Assembly: GCA_003070825.1 (NCBI GenBank)
Contig: QBLP01000006.1
Span: forward strand, 1 to 26,044
DNA length: 26,044 bases
Direction of reading: 5' to 3'
Origin: Halanaerobium sp.
Lineage (GTDB): Bacteria > Bacillota > Halanaerobiia > Halanaerobiales > Halanaerobiaceae
The notes beneath the pieces were generated by a model, which saw only the letters and a program-made list of their open reading frames with translations, had not been told where the DNA came from and made no database searches. Of the stretch, positions 13,948 to 22,485 are shown piece after piece. Made by a program: the position numbers and the translations under genes. Position 1 is the first letter of the stretch. The number at the start of each line of letters is the position of its first letter.

Positions 13948-15833
13948 TATTCCACCTCCCTGAAAATTTCTCCCTGATTGATAATAAAGAGATCACGCAT
14001 ATAATTTATAATCTCAGTCAGTTCCTCAATCTTCTGCTCTGAGAATTTCAGTTCCTTCTCCTGATCGGTTAGGTGTCCAACTTTAATCAGCTCATTCAGT
14101 TCTTTAATAAAAAGCTGGCCATCCTTTAAAACATGAGGTGTCTCATGCAGAAATAAAATTGGATCATTCTGCTCCAGAAATAGCGACCTCCCCACAAACT
14201 GCTCGGGAAGTTCTTTAAAGCCTAGTAAATCTAAAACCGTAGGCGCTATATCTGTAGTTGTTCCCTCCCGCTCAAAACTTTTATTCTCCAGCTGCGGGTG
14301 TTTGATAAATAAAGGAATGTGATAGGGAATTTTTACATTGCGCCAGAGAGTAAAATCTCGGCCTGATTCATATTCCATCGTCTTAATTTCAGATTCATGG
14401 TCAGAATAAATGACAAGCAGTGTATTCTCCATCACCCCGGCTGCTTCCAGTTTAGAAACGAAATTTCCAAGTGAGCTGTCCAGAAAGTTAATAGATTTAA
14501 AATAGTTATGGACAAGATTATTATTGACTTCAGCAAAATCTTCTACAGCTGTTTTGGGATAAAAATTAAAAGGAGTATGGCTGGTCAGCGAAATTAAATA
14601 GGCAAAAAACGGCTCTTCCCGCTGGTCAGCTTCCTTAATTATTTCTGCTGCCGAGTTGAAAAAGTCATAATCATTTATCCCGAGGCCTCTATCTTCAGGC
14701 ACCGGATAAATTTCCTCTTTAAATGCCCGCTGGCTGTAAAAATGATCAAAACCAAGATCAGGATAGGCCTCCGCGCGATTAAAAAAGTTGCGGTCATTAT
14801 TATGAAATGCCAGGGTCTGATAATTTTTTTCCTTTAAAAGCAGGGGCAGTGATTGAAATTCACCCAGATCTATGTCTCTAAAAACATAACTTCGGTTAAC
14901 CGGATATAAAGAAGTCAGAGTTGATAAATCTGCATCAAAGCTCCCATTTACCTTCTGTGCATAAAAATTTTCAAAATAATAACTCTGCTCCTTAAGCTGA
15001 TTTAGAAATGGGGTAACTTCTTTTCCCTGCTGACGGTAATCAATAATTGCCGCATCAAGTGATTCCACCTGAATTAAAATTACATTAGTATTTTGGGGCA
15101 GAGATTTAATCCCGCTGAGCTGAGTCTGCTTCCTGTAATAAGGAACATTTTTTAGCTCAGGGCGCGGTTTCTCCTCTTCCCGGGTAAAATAACTGTAAGC
15201 TTCGATTGTATACAGAGGTAAAATTCCGTAAACAGAAGCGAGATAGGATGTTCCAGACTGATAGAGCTCACTTGGACTTTCTCCCCCCATAATATAGCTG
15301 CCTGCCACAACCTGAACTAATAACAGCACAAAAATTAGAGCAAAAGCTGTTGTGTTTTTGAGCGGCAGCCGGGAAAGAGATCTCTTCCAGAAACCCCAGT
15401 CATAGGTTATTTTCAAATCAGGAAGCGAATTAAAGCCCCACAGTCCAAGCAGTGCCATATCTAAAATAATAACAATATCTCTAAATCTAAAGATCTGAGT
15501 AAATAAGACCTGGTACATCGAAAAGTCTCCGGTTCCCTCACCAGAAAAAATATCGCTGACACTCAAAAAGTTGCCAAAATACTGATTATACCAGTAGTTA
15601 GCTATAAAGAAAAAACTGAAGAAAAAGAGCATGAAAAACAACCTCTGTCTTATCTTTTTAGAAATAAGCAGAGGTTCAATAAATTTTAAATAAAAAATTG
15701 CAAAAAATAAGTTGCGGATGATTAAAGCTGTCAGAGATGGAGCATAAAATATCTGCAGCATTAAATAATTATATTTTATAATAAAGCTGAAAAAAAGAAC
15801 AATATTATAGATTAAAATTAAACCAGACAGCAA
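13947..15833 (-). CDS. LtaS-type membrane sulfatase-fold phosphotransferase
   Basis: This 628-residue protein has about five N-terminal membrane helices (to about 180) and a large extracellular sulfatase-fold domain (245-570). In Staphylococcus the family polymerises glycerol phosphate from phosphatidylglycerol. Metal ligands match: E257 in VESLD, DH 478-479 in YSDHES, and H419 in TSHTPF. The nucleophile position reads NGSFDAD, so Ser (298) stands where LtaS has Thr. The start is uncertain. TTG at 15831-15833 has no ribosome site and sits in the loop of the larA terminator hairpin. The next ATG (15761) would remove the first membrane helix. It is translationally joined to the phosphodiesterase gene. 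It could instead add glycerol- or ethanolamine-phosphate to another glycan. Confidence 0.83.
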   Translation of the reverse strand: MLSGLILIYNIVLFFSFIIKYNYLMLQIFYAPSLTALIIRNLFFAIFYLKFIEPLLISKKIRQRLFFMLFFFSFFFIANYWYNQYFGNFLSVSDIFSGEGTGDFSMYQVLFTQIFRFRDIVIILDMALLGLWGFNSLPDLKITYDWGFWKRSLSRLPLKNTTAFALIFVLLLVQVVAGSYIMGGESPSELYQSGTSYLASVYGILPLYTIEAYSYFTREEEKPRPELKNVPYYRKQTQLSGIKSLPQNTNVILIQVESLDAAIIDYRQQGKEVTPFLNQLKEQSYYFENFYAQKVNGSFDADLSTLTSLYPVNRSYVFRDIDLGEFQSLPLLLKEKNYQTLAFHNNDRNFFNRAEAYPDLGFDHFYSQRAFKEEIYPVPEDRGLGINDYDFFNSAAEIIKEADQREEPFFAYLISLTSHTPFNFYPKTAVEDFAEVNNNLVHNYFKSINFLDSSLGNFVSKLEAAGVMENTLLVIYSDHESEIKTMEYESGRDFTLWRNVKIPYHIPLFIKHPQLENKSFEREGTTTDIAPTVLDLLGFKELPEQFVGRSLFLEQNDPILFLHETPHVLKDGQLFIKELNELIKVGHLTDQEKELKFSEQKIEELTEIINYMRDLFIINQGEIFREVE

Positions 15834-15850
15834 TTTTAAAACTGTCTGGT
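15822..15850 (-). terminator. intrinsic terminator after larA
   Basis: ACCAGACAG and CTGTCTGGT (15822-15830 and 15842-15850) pair over 9 bp around an 11-nt loop. On the minus strand the hairpin is followed by TTTAATTTT. It begins 12 nt after the larA stop. The proposed LtaS start codon is the last triplet of the loop. Confidence 0.65.
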
Positions 15851-15861
15851 AATTGTTAGCT

Positions 15862-17142
15862 TCACTGTCTTACTATTACTGAAACACCATCGGGAATTGC
15901 TGTTATTGTCGGACTTTCTGCTTTAAGCATTCCTTCAGCTTTTTTAACTGCCGCTTTTAGATCCTGTGCCCAGTCCATTCCTATATCCTCTACTATCTGT
16001 CTCTGGGTAGGGTCAGTAATCATAATTACTTTAAATTTGAGCATAATACGGGCCAGAATCTGAGTCTCCCACTGATCAGGAACTGTCTCCTTGCGGCCGC
16101 GGGCTAAAATATCGTCCATAATTTCCTGAACACTATCTGTATCGCGGAAAGTCTGATAAAATTCCTCTCCACCGTGCCCGTCAGAACACTCAGCAGCAAT
16201 AATGATTACTCCACCTTCTTTACAGGTAGCCTCAGCTGCTGTCATCCCCTTAACTGCCTGATAAATATTTTGATCAAGTGGATATCCCCCATTGGTTGTC
16301 ACAACAATATCGGCCGGTTTAGCATCAACTCCAGCCAGCGCATCAACAAATTCTGTACCTTTTAAATGGGCTTTCTCGCGGTGGCCGGCAAAAGCATTGA
16401 TCACTTTTTTCTCCGCGTCAATAACTACATTTAAAATAAAAGCCAGGCCGGCTGCCTTGGCTGCATAGAGCATATCTTTATGCATTGGGTTGCCCTCTAA
16501 ATTACCTGTTCTGGCATTTGGACTGTCAATAAATTCTGCACAGTGGTTGGCTAAAACTGTAGTTTTACTTGCCACCCCGGGCAGCACACTCTTGCGCCCA
16601 CCGGAAAAACCAGCAAAAAAGTGAGGCTCAATAAAACCTTCTGCTATTAAAAGATCTGCCTCAACTGCAGTTTTATTTAAGAGCATATCTCCACCGGAGG
16701 GGAGCTGCCCCAGATTAACCATCTGTTCTTCATCCCGGCTGTCGTGCATTTCGATATTAACACTGTCAACTATTTCGTCCCCGTATTTGTCTCTCAGTTC
16801 TGCATCTGTTGAAGCCCGGTGGAAGCCAGTTGCTACTAAAATTGTAATTTCGGCCTCAGGTGCAGTTTTTCTAATTTCTTCTAAAAGAATAGGCATTGTA
16901 ATATGGCTGGGGACCGGTCGGGTGTGGTCACTGGAGATAATTACAATCTCTTTTTTACCCCGGGCCAGCTCTGAAAGCTTTTTGCTGGCAATAGGATTCT
17001 CCATCGCTTCTTTGACAATTTCTGTTTCAGATTTTTCTGCCTCAAATTTATGAGCCTGAGATAAAAGGACTCCTCTGAGCCTCTCCTCTTCTACCTCAAG
17101 TTCTAACTCCTTTCTACCGAAAGGAAATTTAATCTGCTTCAT
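15862..17142 (-). CDS. larA: nickel-pincer lactate racemase LarA
   Basis: This 426-residue enzyme interconverts D- and L-lactate. Every key residue of Lactiplantibacillus plantarum LarA falls at the same number here: R75 (DHTRP), H108 (TGFHR), H174 and K184 (EPHFFAGFSGGRK), H200, Q295 and K298. K184 is the residue that carries the nickel-pincer nucleotide cofactor. The LarB, LarC and LarE maturation proteins are not in the window. The gene is last in the lactate cluster, 95 nt after the lactate dehydrogenase, so the cell could use both isomers. The ATG is preceded by AAGGAAG, which lies partly in the loop of a small hairpin (17151-17167). The leader also holds two large palindromes. LarA-like enzymes can act on other hydroxy acids, but the context favours lactate. 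Confidence 0.93.
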   Translation of the reverse strand: MKQIKFPFGRKELELEVEEERLRGVLLSQAHKFEAEKSETEIVKEAMENPIASKKLSELARGKKEIVIISSDHTRPVPSHITMPILLEEIRKTAPEAEITILVATGFHRASTDAELRDKYGDEIVDSVNIEMHDSRDEEQMVNLGQLPSGGDMLLNKTAVEADLLIAEGFIEPHFFAGFSGGRKSVLPGVASKTTVLANHCAEFIDSPNARTGNLEGNPMHKDMLYAAKAAGLAFILNVVIDAEKKVINAFAGHREKAHLKGTEFVDALAGVDAKPADIVVTTNGGYPLDQNIYQAVKGMTAAEATCKEGGVIIIAAECSDGHGGEEFYQTFRDTDSVQEIMDDILARGRKETVPDQWETQILARIMLKFKVIMITDPTQRQIVEDIGMDWAQDLKAAVKKAEGMLKAESPTITAIPDGVSVIVRQ

Positions 17143-17180
17143 TTAAAATTCACTTCCTTTTTAAGTGGTACCGTAATTAT

Positions 17181-17220
17181 TTGTACCGGGTACAAAAACG
17201 CGTTATTGTACCCGGTACAA
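17181..17220. repeat. paired 15-bp palindromes between lctD and larA
   Basis: TTGTACCGGGTACAA (17181-17195) and TTGTACCCGGTACAA (17206-17220) are each palindromic around one central base. They are also exact reverse complements of each other, with centres 25 bp apart, about two and a half helix turns. The whole can fold into one 15-bp stem. A related partial GGTACC lies at 17167-17172. The 11-mers ACCGGGTACAA and TTGTACCCGGT recur in a palindrome at 25707-25752. Confidence 0.8.
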
Positions 17221-17237
17221 GTGAAATTTATCTTAAA

Positions 17238-18659
17238 CTAATCAACCATGTCAAAAATCTTACCTGGGTTCATAATGTTGTTCGGGTCAAAAGCCTTTTT
17301 GATGCCGCGCATTAAGTTGAGTTCAGCCGGGCTCATCATCATTTCCATATACTTTTTACGCTTGGAGCCGATTCCGTGCTCTCCACTTAAAGTACCGCCG
17401 AGATCTCTGGTCGCTTCATATAATTCTACTAAAGCCTCTTCTTCAATCTTATACCATTCTTCCATTGAATGGTCAGGGTTTTTAACCAGGGTAGCGTGTA
17501 AATTACCATCACCAGCATGACCATAGCATGGAATCTGGATATCATATTTTTTAGAAATCTGATCAAGATAGGGCATTAGTTTAGGTATATTGGCAGTCGG
17601 CACCACAATATCCTCTAAACTCTGATGAGGACTGACAACTTTGAAAGCCTCAGCAATATTCCGGCGCACACTCCAGATCCGCTCACGGGTTGTGTGGTTA
17701 TCTGCCACATAAACTTCGATTGCATCATTGTCCAGACAGAGCTCACCGATTATCTCACTGTCACTATTGACCACATCTTCTTTAATCCCATCAACCTCTA
17801 TTAAAAGCATAGCACCTGCGTCCTGATAGGGCAAATGCTCATTTAAATAGTCACAGGAAGTCTTAACAGAAAGTTTATCCATAAATTCAATACTGGTTGG
17901 AATAATTCCACCTTCTGTCATAATCTTTGGTACGGTAGAAATGGCTGTTTCCTCATCTTTAAAGAGGGCTAAAAGTCCAACCCGCTGAGTTGGCTTAGGC
18001 ATTAACTTGATAGTAGCTTTAGTTACAATCCCCAAAGTACCCTCTGAGCCAACAATCAGCTGTTTAATATCATAACCGGTTACATCCTTAACCCGCTTAC
18101 CGCCAAGCTGAACAATATCTCCAGTTGGAGTTACAAGCTCCAGCCCCATTATATAGCGGCCGGTAACACCATATTTTACAGCTTTACCTCCACCAGCATT
18201 TTCGGCAATATTACCACCGAGATAACAGGTTTCCACACTCATTGGATAACCGGCAAAAAAGAGGCCGCTCTCCTCGAGCATTTCATTAACACTGTTCATT
18301 ACTACACCGGGTTCTAGAACCATCATCAGGTTATCATAGTCAATTTCTATAACTTCATCCATATTTTCTACTGAAACTACAATTCCACCGTGCTCTGGAA
18401 TCGCTCCCCCGGAAAGTCCACTGCGGGCACCAGATGGAGTTACCGGAATCAGTTCTCTATTGGCAAGCTTCATTACTGCTGCAATTTCTTCGGCAGTATT
18501 TGGAGTCAGTACAACTTCCGGCATATGAGCATACTGCTCAGCCGGTGTTTCATCGTGAGAATATGCTTCTATTTTTTCTTCATCAGTTAGGACATTTTTC
18601 TCGCCCACAATTTCTCTTAGTTCTGCTAAAATTTCCTCAGTTACAGGATTATATTTCAT
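17238..18659 (-). CDS. lctD: FAD-linked lactate dehydrogenase (GlcD/LctD family)
   Basis: This 473-residue enzyme has an FAD-binding PCMH domain (about 45-225) and an FAD-oxidase C-terminal domain (about 230-470). Signatures are VTPSGARSGLSGGAIP (73-88), NAGGGKAVKYG (154-164), GSEGTLGIVTKA (204-215), GHAGDGNLH (380-388) and GEHGIGSKR (426-434). The family oxidises D-lactate, glycolate and other 2-hydroxy acids. Its ATG overlaps the etfA stop as TAATG, so it very likely forms a complex with EtfAB. In Acetobacterium woodii such a complex reduces NAD+ with lactate while oxidising ferredoxin. The presence of permease and racemase makes lactate the probable substrate, though glycolate cannot be excluded from sequence alone. 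Confidence 0.91.
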   Translation of the reverse strand: MKYNPVTEEILAELREIVGEKNVLTDEEKIEAYSHDETPAEQYAHMPEVVLTPNTAEEIAAVMKLANRELIPVTPSGARSGLSGGAIPEHGGIVVSVENMDEVIEIDYDNLMMVLEPGVVMNSVNEMLEESGLFFAGYPMSVETCYLGGNIAENAGGGKAVKYGVTGRYIMGLELVTPTGDIVQLGGKRVKDVTGYDIKQLIVGSEGTLGIVTKATIKLMPKPTQRVGLLALFKDEETAISTVPKIMTEGGIIPTSIEFMDKLSVKTSCDYLNEHLPYQDAGAMLLIEVDGIKEDVVNSDSEIIGELCLDNDAIEVYVADNHTTRERIWSVRRNIAEAFKVVSPHQSLEDIVVPTANIPKLMPYLDQISKKYDIQIPCYGHAGDGNLHATLVKNPDHSMEEWYKIEEEALVELYEATRDLGGTLSGEHGIGSKRKKYMEMMMSPAELNLMRGIKKAFDPNNIMNPGKIFDMVD

Positions 18660-19657
18660 TATTTTACCTCCTCAGCCAGCTGCTTGTTCAGTTCAGGTAC
18701 AATTTCAAATAAATCGCCTACAATACCGAAGTCTGAGACCATAAAGATATCTGCATCAGGGTCTTCGTTAATTGCAATAATATTTTCCGAGGTCTTCATT
18801 CCGGCTAAGTGCTGAATTGCTCCCGAAATACCAATCGCAAAGTAGAGTTTAGGGGTAACTGTTTTACCACTTAAACCTACCTGATAGGGGTAGCTGATCC
18901 AGTCTCTATCAACTGCATCACGGGAAGCCCCAACAGCGCCGTCAAAGTAGCCGGCAAGCTCTCTGATCATGGCAAAGTTTTCACCTTTTTTCATTCCCTT
19001 ACCTCCAGCTGCAATTACATCTGCATCCTGGATGTTAACCGCATCTCCTTCATTTTTGCGGAAGCCAAGCTTTTTAACTCTGCCGTCGAGGAGTGAACTG
19101 TCAAGCTTAAGATGGACTATCTCACCGGTGCGGCTTTCGTCTTTTTCGGCCGGTTTGGTTGAATGAGGTCTAACTGTTGCCATCTGTGGTCTGTGGTTTG
19201 GTGATTTAATTGTAGCTAAAATATTTCCACCGATAGCAGGTCTGGTCTGCAGTAAGTTACCTGTGTCTTCTTCGATATCTAATTCTGTACAGTCAGCTGT
19301 TAGGCCGGCATTAGTTTTAATCGCTATATAGGGCATAACTGTTCTACCCATTGAGGTTGCTGCTGCCAGAATAATCTCCGGCTTGTATTCTTTAATTAAA
19401 TCTTCGATCACATTACTGTAATTTTCAGCAATAAAATCTTTTAGAGCAGGAGCGTTCATTAAATAGACCTTATCGGCTCCACTTTTAATCAATTCTTCTG
19501 CCTGCTCATCTGTAATTCCGTCTCCAATGACTAATGAAACCAGCTCTTCGTCCAATTTATCTGCTAATTTGCGTCCTCTGCTTAATAACTCAAATGATAC
19601 TTCTTTAATTTCTCCGTCTCTTGCTTCTCCAAGAGTCCATACACCATTATACTCCAT
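18659..19657 (-). CDS. etfA: electron transfer flavoprotein alpha subunit
   Basis: This 332-residue EtfA has the N-terminal alpha/beta domain (1-190) and the C-terminal FAD domain (205-325). The FAD domain has GKGMK (219-223), SGKTVTPKLYFAIGISGAIQH (263-283) and AINEDPDADIF (295-305). It carries no N-terminal ferredoxin-like extension, which some EtfA proteins of bifurcating complexes have. The ATG has a GGAGG site 8 nt upstream, located in the 12-nt gap after etfB. It passes electrons between EtfB's flavin and the lactate dehydrogenase. Confidence 0.95.
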   Translation of the reverse strand: MEYNGVWTLGEARDGEIKEVSFELLSRGRKLADKLDEELVSLVIGDGITDEQAEELIKSGADKVYLMNAPALKDFIAENYSNVIEDLIKEYKPEIILAAATSMGRTVMPYIAIKTNAGLTADCTELDIEEDTGNLLQTRPAIGGNILATIKSPNHRPQMATVRPHSTKPAEKDESRTGEIVHLKLDSSLLDGRVKKLGFRKNEGDAVNIQDADVIAAGGKGMKKGENFAMIRELAGYFDGAVGASRDAVDRDWISYPYQVGLSGKTVTPKLYFAIGISGAIQHLAGMKTSENIIAINEDPDADIFMVSDFGIVGDLFEIVPELNKQLAEEVK

Positions 19658-19669
19658 TTATATAACCTC

Positions 19670-20503
19670 CTATACCAATTCTTTTGATTTTAAGTAGTCA
19701 ATTAATTTAGCTACAGCTGCTTCTACATTGCCGTCTTCTCTGACATCGATAACTGTTCCACCTCTGGTAACTTTAGGGTGATCGATGTTGACCACTCTGG
19801 TCGGTGAACCCTGCAGACCGAGGAAGTCTTCATCCAGATCAAGGTTTTCTAAATTCCACTGCGGAATTTCAATTTTGCGTGAGCGCTGCTTTCCTCTTAA
19901 AGTAGGCAGACGCGGGAAAGAAATTTCTTTAACAACTGTCAGTAAAGCAGGCAGCGGCAACTGAAGCTTTTCGTAGCCGTCTTCTACCATTCTCTCAACA
20001 ATAATTGAATCCTGTTCAGTGGTGGTGTAATCAACTTCTTCGTCAACTAAATTAACATCGACTACCTTTGAGGTATAGGTCGAAAGGGTGAGGTCAAGCC
20101 AGGATGCTATACCGGGACCAACCTGTCCGGTATCACCATCTGTAGCTCTTTCTCCGGCCAGTATTAAATCGTAATCTCCAATCTCCTTGATAGCTTCCGA
20201 TAAGGCGTAGGAGGTGGCCCAGGTATCTGAACCGGCAAACTCTCTCCCAGAAAGCAAAATACCATCATCACAGCCCATCGCAATTGCTTCTTTTAAGGCT
20301 TTATCAGCACTTGGAGGCCCCATTGTAATCACCGTAATTTTACCACCATATTCTTCTTTTAACTGAATACCTGTTTCGATTGCATAAAGGTCGAGCGGAT
20401 TAATAATACTTTCTACCCCGTCGCGTTTCATTGTTCCTGTCTCTTCATCCATTTTTACATTACTTGTTTCTGGAACCTGTTTAATTGGAATAACTATATT
20501 CAA
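19670..20503 (-). CDS. etfB: electron transfer flavoprotein beta subunit, probable bifurcating type
   Basis: This 277-residue EtfB starts with the typical NIVIPIKQVPET. It has NPLDLYAIE around 35-43, GERATDGDTGQVGPGIA (118-134) and PRLPTLRGK (about 200-208). Bifurcating EtfBs bind a second FAD and NAD(H) at these places, and the DTGQVGP motif fits that group, although assignment from motifs alone is not final. The start is TTG at 20501-20503 with a GGGAGGT site 7 nt upstream. It is first in the etfB-etfA-lctD run. A GGTCAGACC operator lies about 38 nt upstream. Confidence 0.94.
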   Translation of the reverse strand: MNIVIPIKQVPETSNVKMDEETGTMKRDGVESIINPLDLYAIETGIQLKEEYGGKITVITMGPPSADKALKEAIAMGCDDGILLSGREFAGSDTWATSYALSEAIKEIGDYDLILAGERATDGDTGQVGPGIASWLDLTLSTYTSKVVDVNLVDEEVDYTTTEQDSIIVERMVEDGYEKLQLPLPALLTVVKEISFPRLPTLRGKQRSRKIEIPQWNLENLDLDEDFLGLQGSPTRVVNIDHPKVTRGGTVIDVREDGNVEAAVAKLIDYLKSKELV

Positions 20504-20540
20504 TTTCTTTACCTCCCTGTAAAACTTTGATTTTGGTTTG

Positions 20541-20553
20541 ATGGTCAGACCGT
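20541..20553. promoter_or_regulatory. FadR/LldR-type operator before etfB
   Basis: ATGGTCAGACCGT is a palindrome around A20547 with one mismatch. It shares TTGATGGTCAGACC with the site before lctP. FadR-family regulators of lactate, glycolate and pyruvate genes bind TNGTNNNACNA-like sites. A convincing promoter was not found in 20504-20616. Confidence 0.7.
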
Positions 20554-20616
20554 ACCTGTCAGATCAATAAAAATTCATCTAAAAAATTTGAAATTGCGCA
20601 AAATTAATATTTATCA

Positions 20617-20649
20617 CACTACTGAAGAGTCAGTGACCCTCCAGCAGTG
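20617..20649 (-). terminator. hairpin after lctP, weak terminator or attenuator
   Basis: On the minus strand CACTGCTG and CAGTAGTG (20642-20649 and 20617-20624) pair over 8 bp with one G-T. GAG/CTC can extend the stem after a bulge. The sequence that follows is AT-rich without a T run, so read-through from lctP into etfB is likely. Confidence 0.4.
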
Positions 20650-20660
20650 CTTTATTTTAG

Positions 20661-22331
20661 CTAAAATATACCCGGCATAAAGAAGATTGTGATTATCCAG
20701 GCTAAGGCACCGGCAATTAAACCATATAGAAGTGCAACCGGTAAGTTTTTCCGGATAATAAGTCCCTCTTTTCCAACAAGACCAACTGTAGTCGCAGCTG
20801 CCACCACGTTGTGAATACAGATCATATTACCTGCCGCTCCACCAAGTGCCTGCAGAGCAAGTGTTGGGGTAACTGCTGTTCCCGAAGCCACTGCTGTTCC
20901 ATACTGAAATGGACCAAACATAATATCAGAAGTTGTATTACTTCCTGAAATAAAGGCTCCTAAAATACCAACTAGGGGAGCTACCAGATACCAGATTGAG
21001 CCCAGAGTTGCTGCGGCAAATTCTGCCATCACCAGTAACATTGACTGTTCACCAGTTGCTCCACCGGAATTCATCATAATATAAACCATGCCTAATGCAA
21101 AGAATAAAGCGATTGCAGCCGGCTGAATCATCTTAAATGTTTCCTTCCAGGCTTCTTTAGTCTTGTTGCTGTCCAGTCCGTGTAAAGTTGGAATTAAGAG
21201 AGCAACAAAGATAAAGGGAAAGACTCCTGGATTATATAAAGGCTGAATTACTTTGCCAATACCTGTACCAAAAATATTTGTCCAGCCGATTGACCACTGT
21301 CTGAGTAGTGGAGTTAGGTTGAAAATTTCCAGGCGACCAACTAATAAAATCAGGCCGATTAAAGCATATGGTAACCAGGCTTTAAATGTACCTACTTCTT
21401 TTTGCGCTGCATCTACATCCTGCTCACCTGCTTTAATTTTACCTTCCCATTCTTCATGCCACTTGTCGTGGGAAGGGAAATCCCATTTTTCTTTTGGAAC
21501 CAGAAAGCCTTTGGAAACCGCAAAGATAAAGACAGGCAGTGCTATTAAAGCTCCCAATAAAGAAGGAAGTTCTGGACCAACAAAATAAGCGATTCCGAAT
21601 TCAAAGACTGTAAATACAAAGCCGCCAAATAAAGCTAAAGGTAAAACTTCAAAACCCTTTTTAAAAGATCCATCGACGATTTTGGTCATCAGTAAAACAA
21701 TAACTAACGGTATAAAAGAACCAACTAAGAAATGTAAGAGTCCTGTAAAAGCACCGATATTGTGTAAAAACTGTGAAAATTCAATACTTACTCCCATTGA
21801 CTGAACTGGAAATTCAATTATATTCTCTAAAGCTGCAAAGCCACCCCAGATAGGAACTCCAACCGCTCCAAAAGAAACAGCGGCACTATCTGCAATTAAA
21901 GCAGAAGTTGCTGCAATTAAAGGTGGAAAACCCATCCCAACCAATAACGGAGCCGCTACTGCTGCAGGTGTTCCAAATCCTGCTGCTCCTTCAAAAAATG
22001 AGCCCATTAACCAGGCAATAATTATTACCTGTACTCTTCTATCGACTGAAATTGAAGTCATAGAATGAGAAATGCCATATACTCCTCCACTTTTTTTCAT
22101 TAACTGTAAAATAAGTAGAGCCCCAAAAACTATAAGTAAAATATCAAATGCATTGATTACTCCCCCAATTGTTGCCGCAGATAACCATTTAACAGGCATT
22201 CCCCAGCCCACGCCAGCAATAATTAAAGCACTGAGCCAGCCAAAGGGCATTGCCTTACTTGCAGGCCACATGTAACCAATCATTAAAATCCCAACAATAA
22301 TAATAGGTAAAGCAGCTAAAAGTGCTAACAT
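20661..22331 (-). CDS. lctP: lactate permease, LctP/LldP family
   Basis: This 556-residue membrane transporter with a dozen or more helices imports lactate with H+ (or possibly Na+) across the cytoplasmic membrane. The family block GSFFEGAAGFGTPAAVAAPL (about 110-129), followed by LLVGMGFPPLIAAT, is clear. So is FISGSNTTSDIMFGPFQ near the C-terminal part. Length equals the usual 550 or so. The ATG has AAGGAGG 5 nt upstream. It lies between the regulator gene and etfB, both on the same strand. A perfect 17-bp palindromic operator sits at its presumed transcription start, so it should be induced when lactate releases the GntR regulator. Glycolate is also carried by some relatives. Confidence 0.95.
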   Translation of the reverse strand: MLALLAALPIIIVGILMIGYMWPASKAMPFGWLSALIIAGVGWGMPVKWLSAATIGGVINAFDILLIVFGALLILQLMKKSGGVYGISHSMTSISVDRRVQVIIIAWLMGSFFEGAAGFGTPAAVAAPLLVGMGFPPLIAATSALIADSAAVSFGAVGVPIWGGFAALENIIEFPVQSMGVSIEFSQFLHNIGAFTGLLHFLVGSFIPLVIVLLMTKIVDGSFKKGFEVLPLALFGGFVFTVFEFGIAYFVGPELPSLLGALIALPVFIFAVSKGFLVPKEKWDFPSHDKWHEEWEGKIKAGEQDVDAAQKEVGTFKAWLPYALIGLILLVGRLEIFNLTPLLRQWSIGWTNIFGTGIGKVIQPLYNPGVFPFIFVALLIPTLHGLDSNKTKEAWKETFKMIQPAAIALFFALGMVYIMMNSGGATGEQSMLLVMAEFAAATLGSIWYLVAPLVGILGAFISGSNTTSDIMFGPFQYGTAVASGTAVTPTLALQALGGAAGNMICIHNVVAAATTVGLVGKEGLIIRKNLPVALLYGLIAGALAWIITIFFMPGIF

Positions 22332-22455
22332 AAATTCCTCCTTATAATATTTGTCTATTTAAAATTTTCACCCCATATCAAAGAAGGATAACTAATAGAA
22401 ATTGTCAACTACACGAATTTTCTCCACCTCCAAACTCCCCAAATAAATGATTATT

Positions 22456-22472
22456 TGATGGTCAGACCATCA
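22456..22472. promoter_or_regulatory. FadR/LldR-type operator at the lctP start site
   Basis: TGATGGTCAGACCATCA is a perfect 17-bp palindrome around A22464. It begins 8 nt downstream of a TATAAT box, so it covers the expected transcription start, the classic place for a repressor. The FadR-type regulator encoded at 22879-23589 is the obvious candidate. Confidence 0.8.
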
Positions 22473-22479
22473 GTACTCT

Positions 22480-22485
22480 ATTATA
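22480..22485 (-). promoter_or_regulatory. -10 box of the lctP promoter
   Basis: TATAAT is read on the minus strand. No good -35 is visible at 16-18 nt. The transcript would have a leader of roughly 140 nt before the lctP ATG. Confidence 0.5.

Noticed and set aside
18659..20503. EtfAB as part of fatty-acid beta-oxidation or nitrogen fixation (FixAB)
   Set aside because: No acyl-CoA dehydrogenase or FixCX genes are nearby. The one-base overlap with the lactate dehydrogenase and the permease and racemase genes point to lactate.
21253..21588. 111-aa frame on the plus strand opposite lctP
   Set aside because: It is antisense to a well-supported permease gene, has no ribosome site and its composition mirrors the opposite coding strand.
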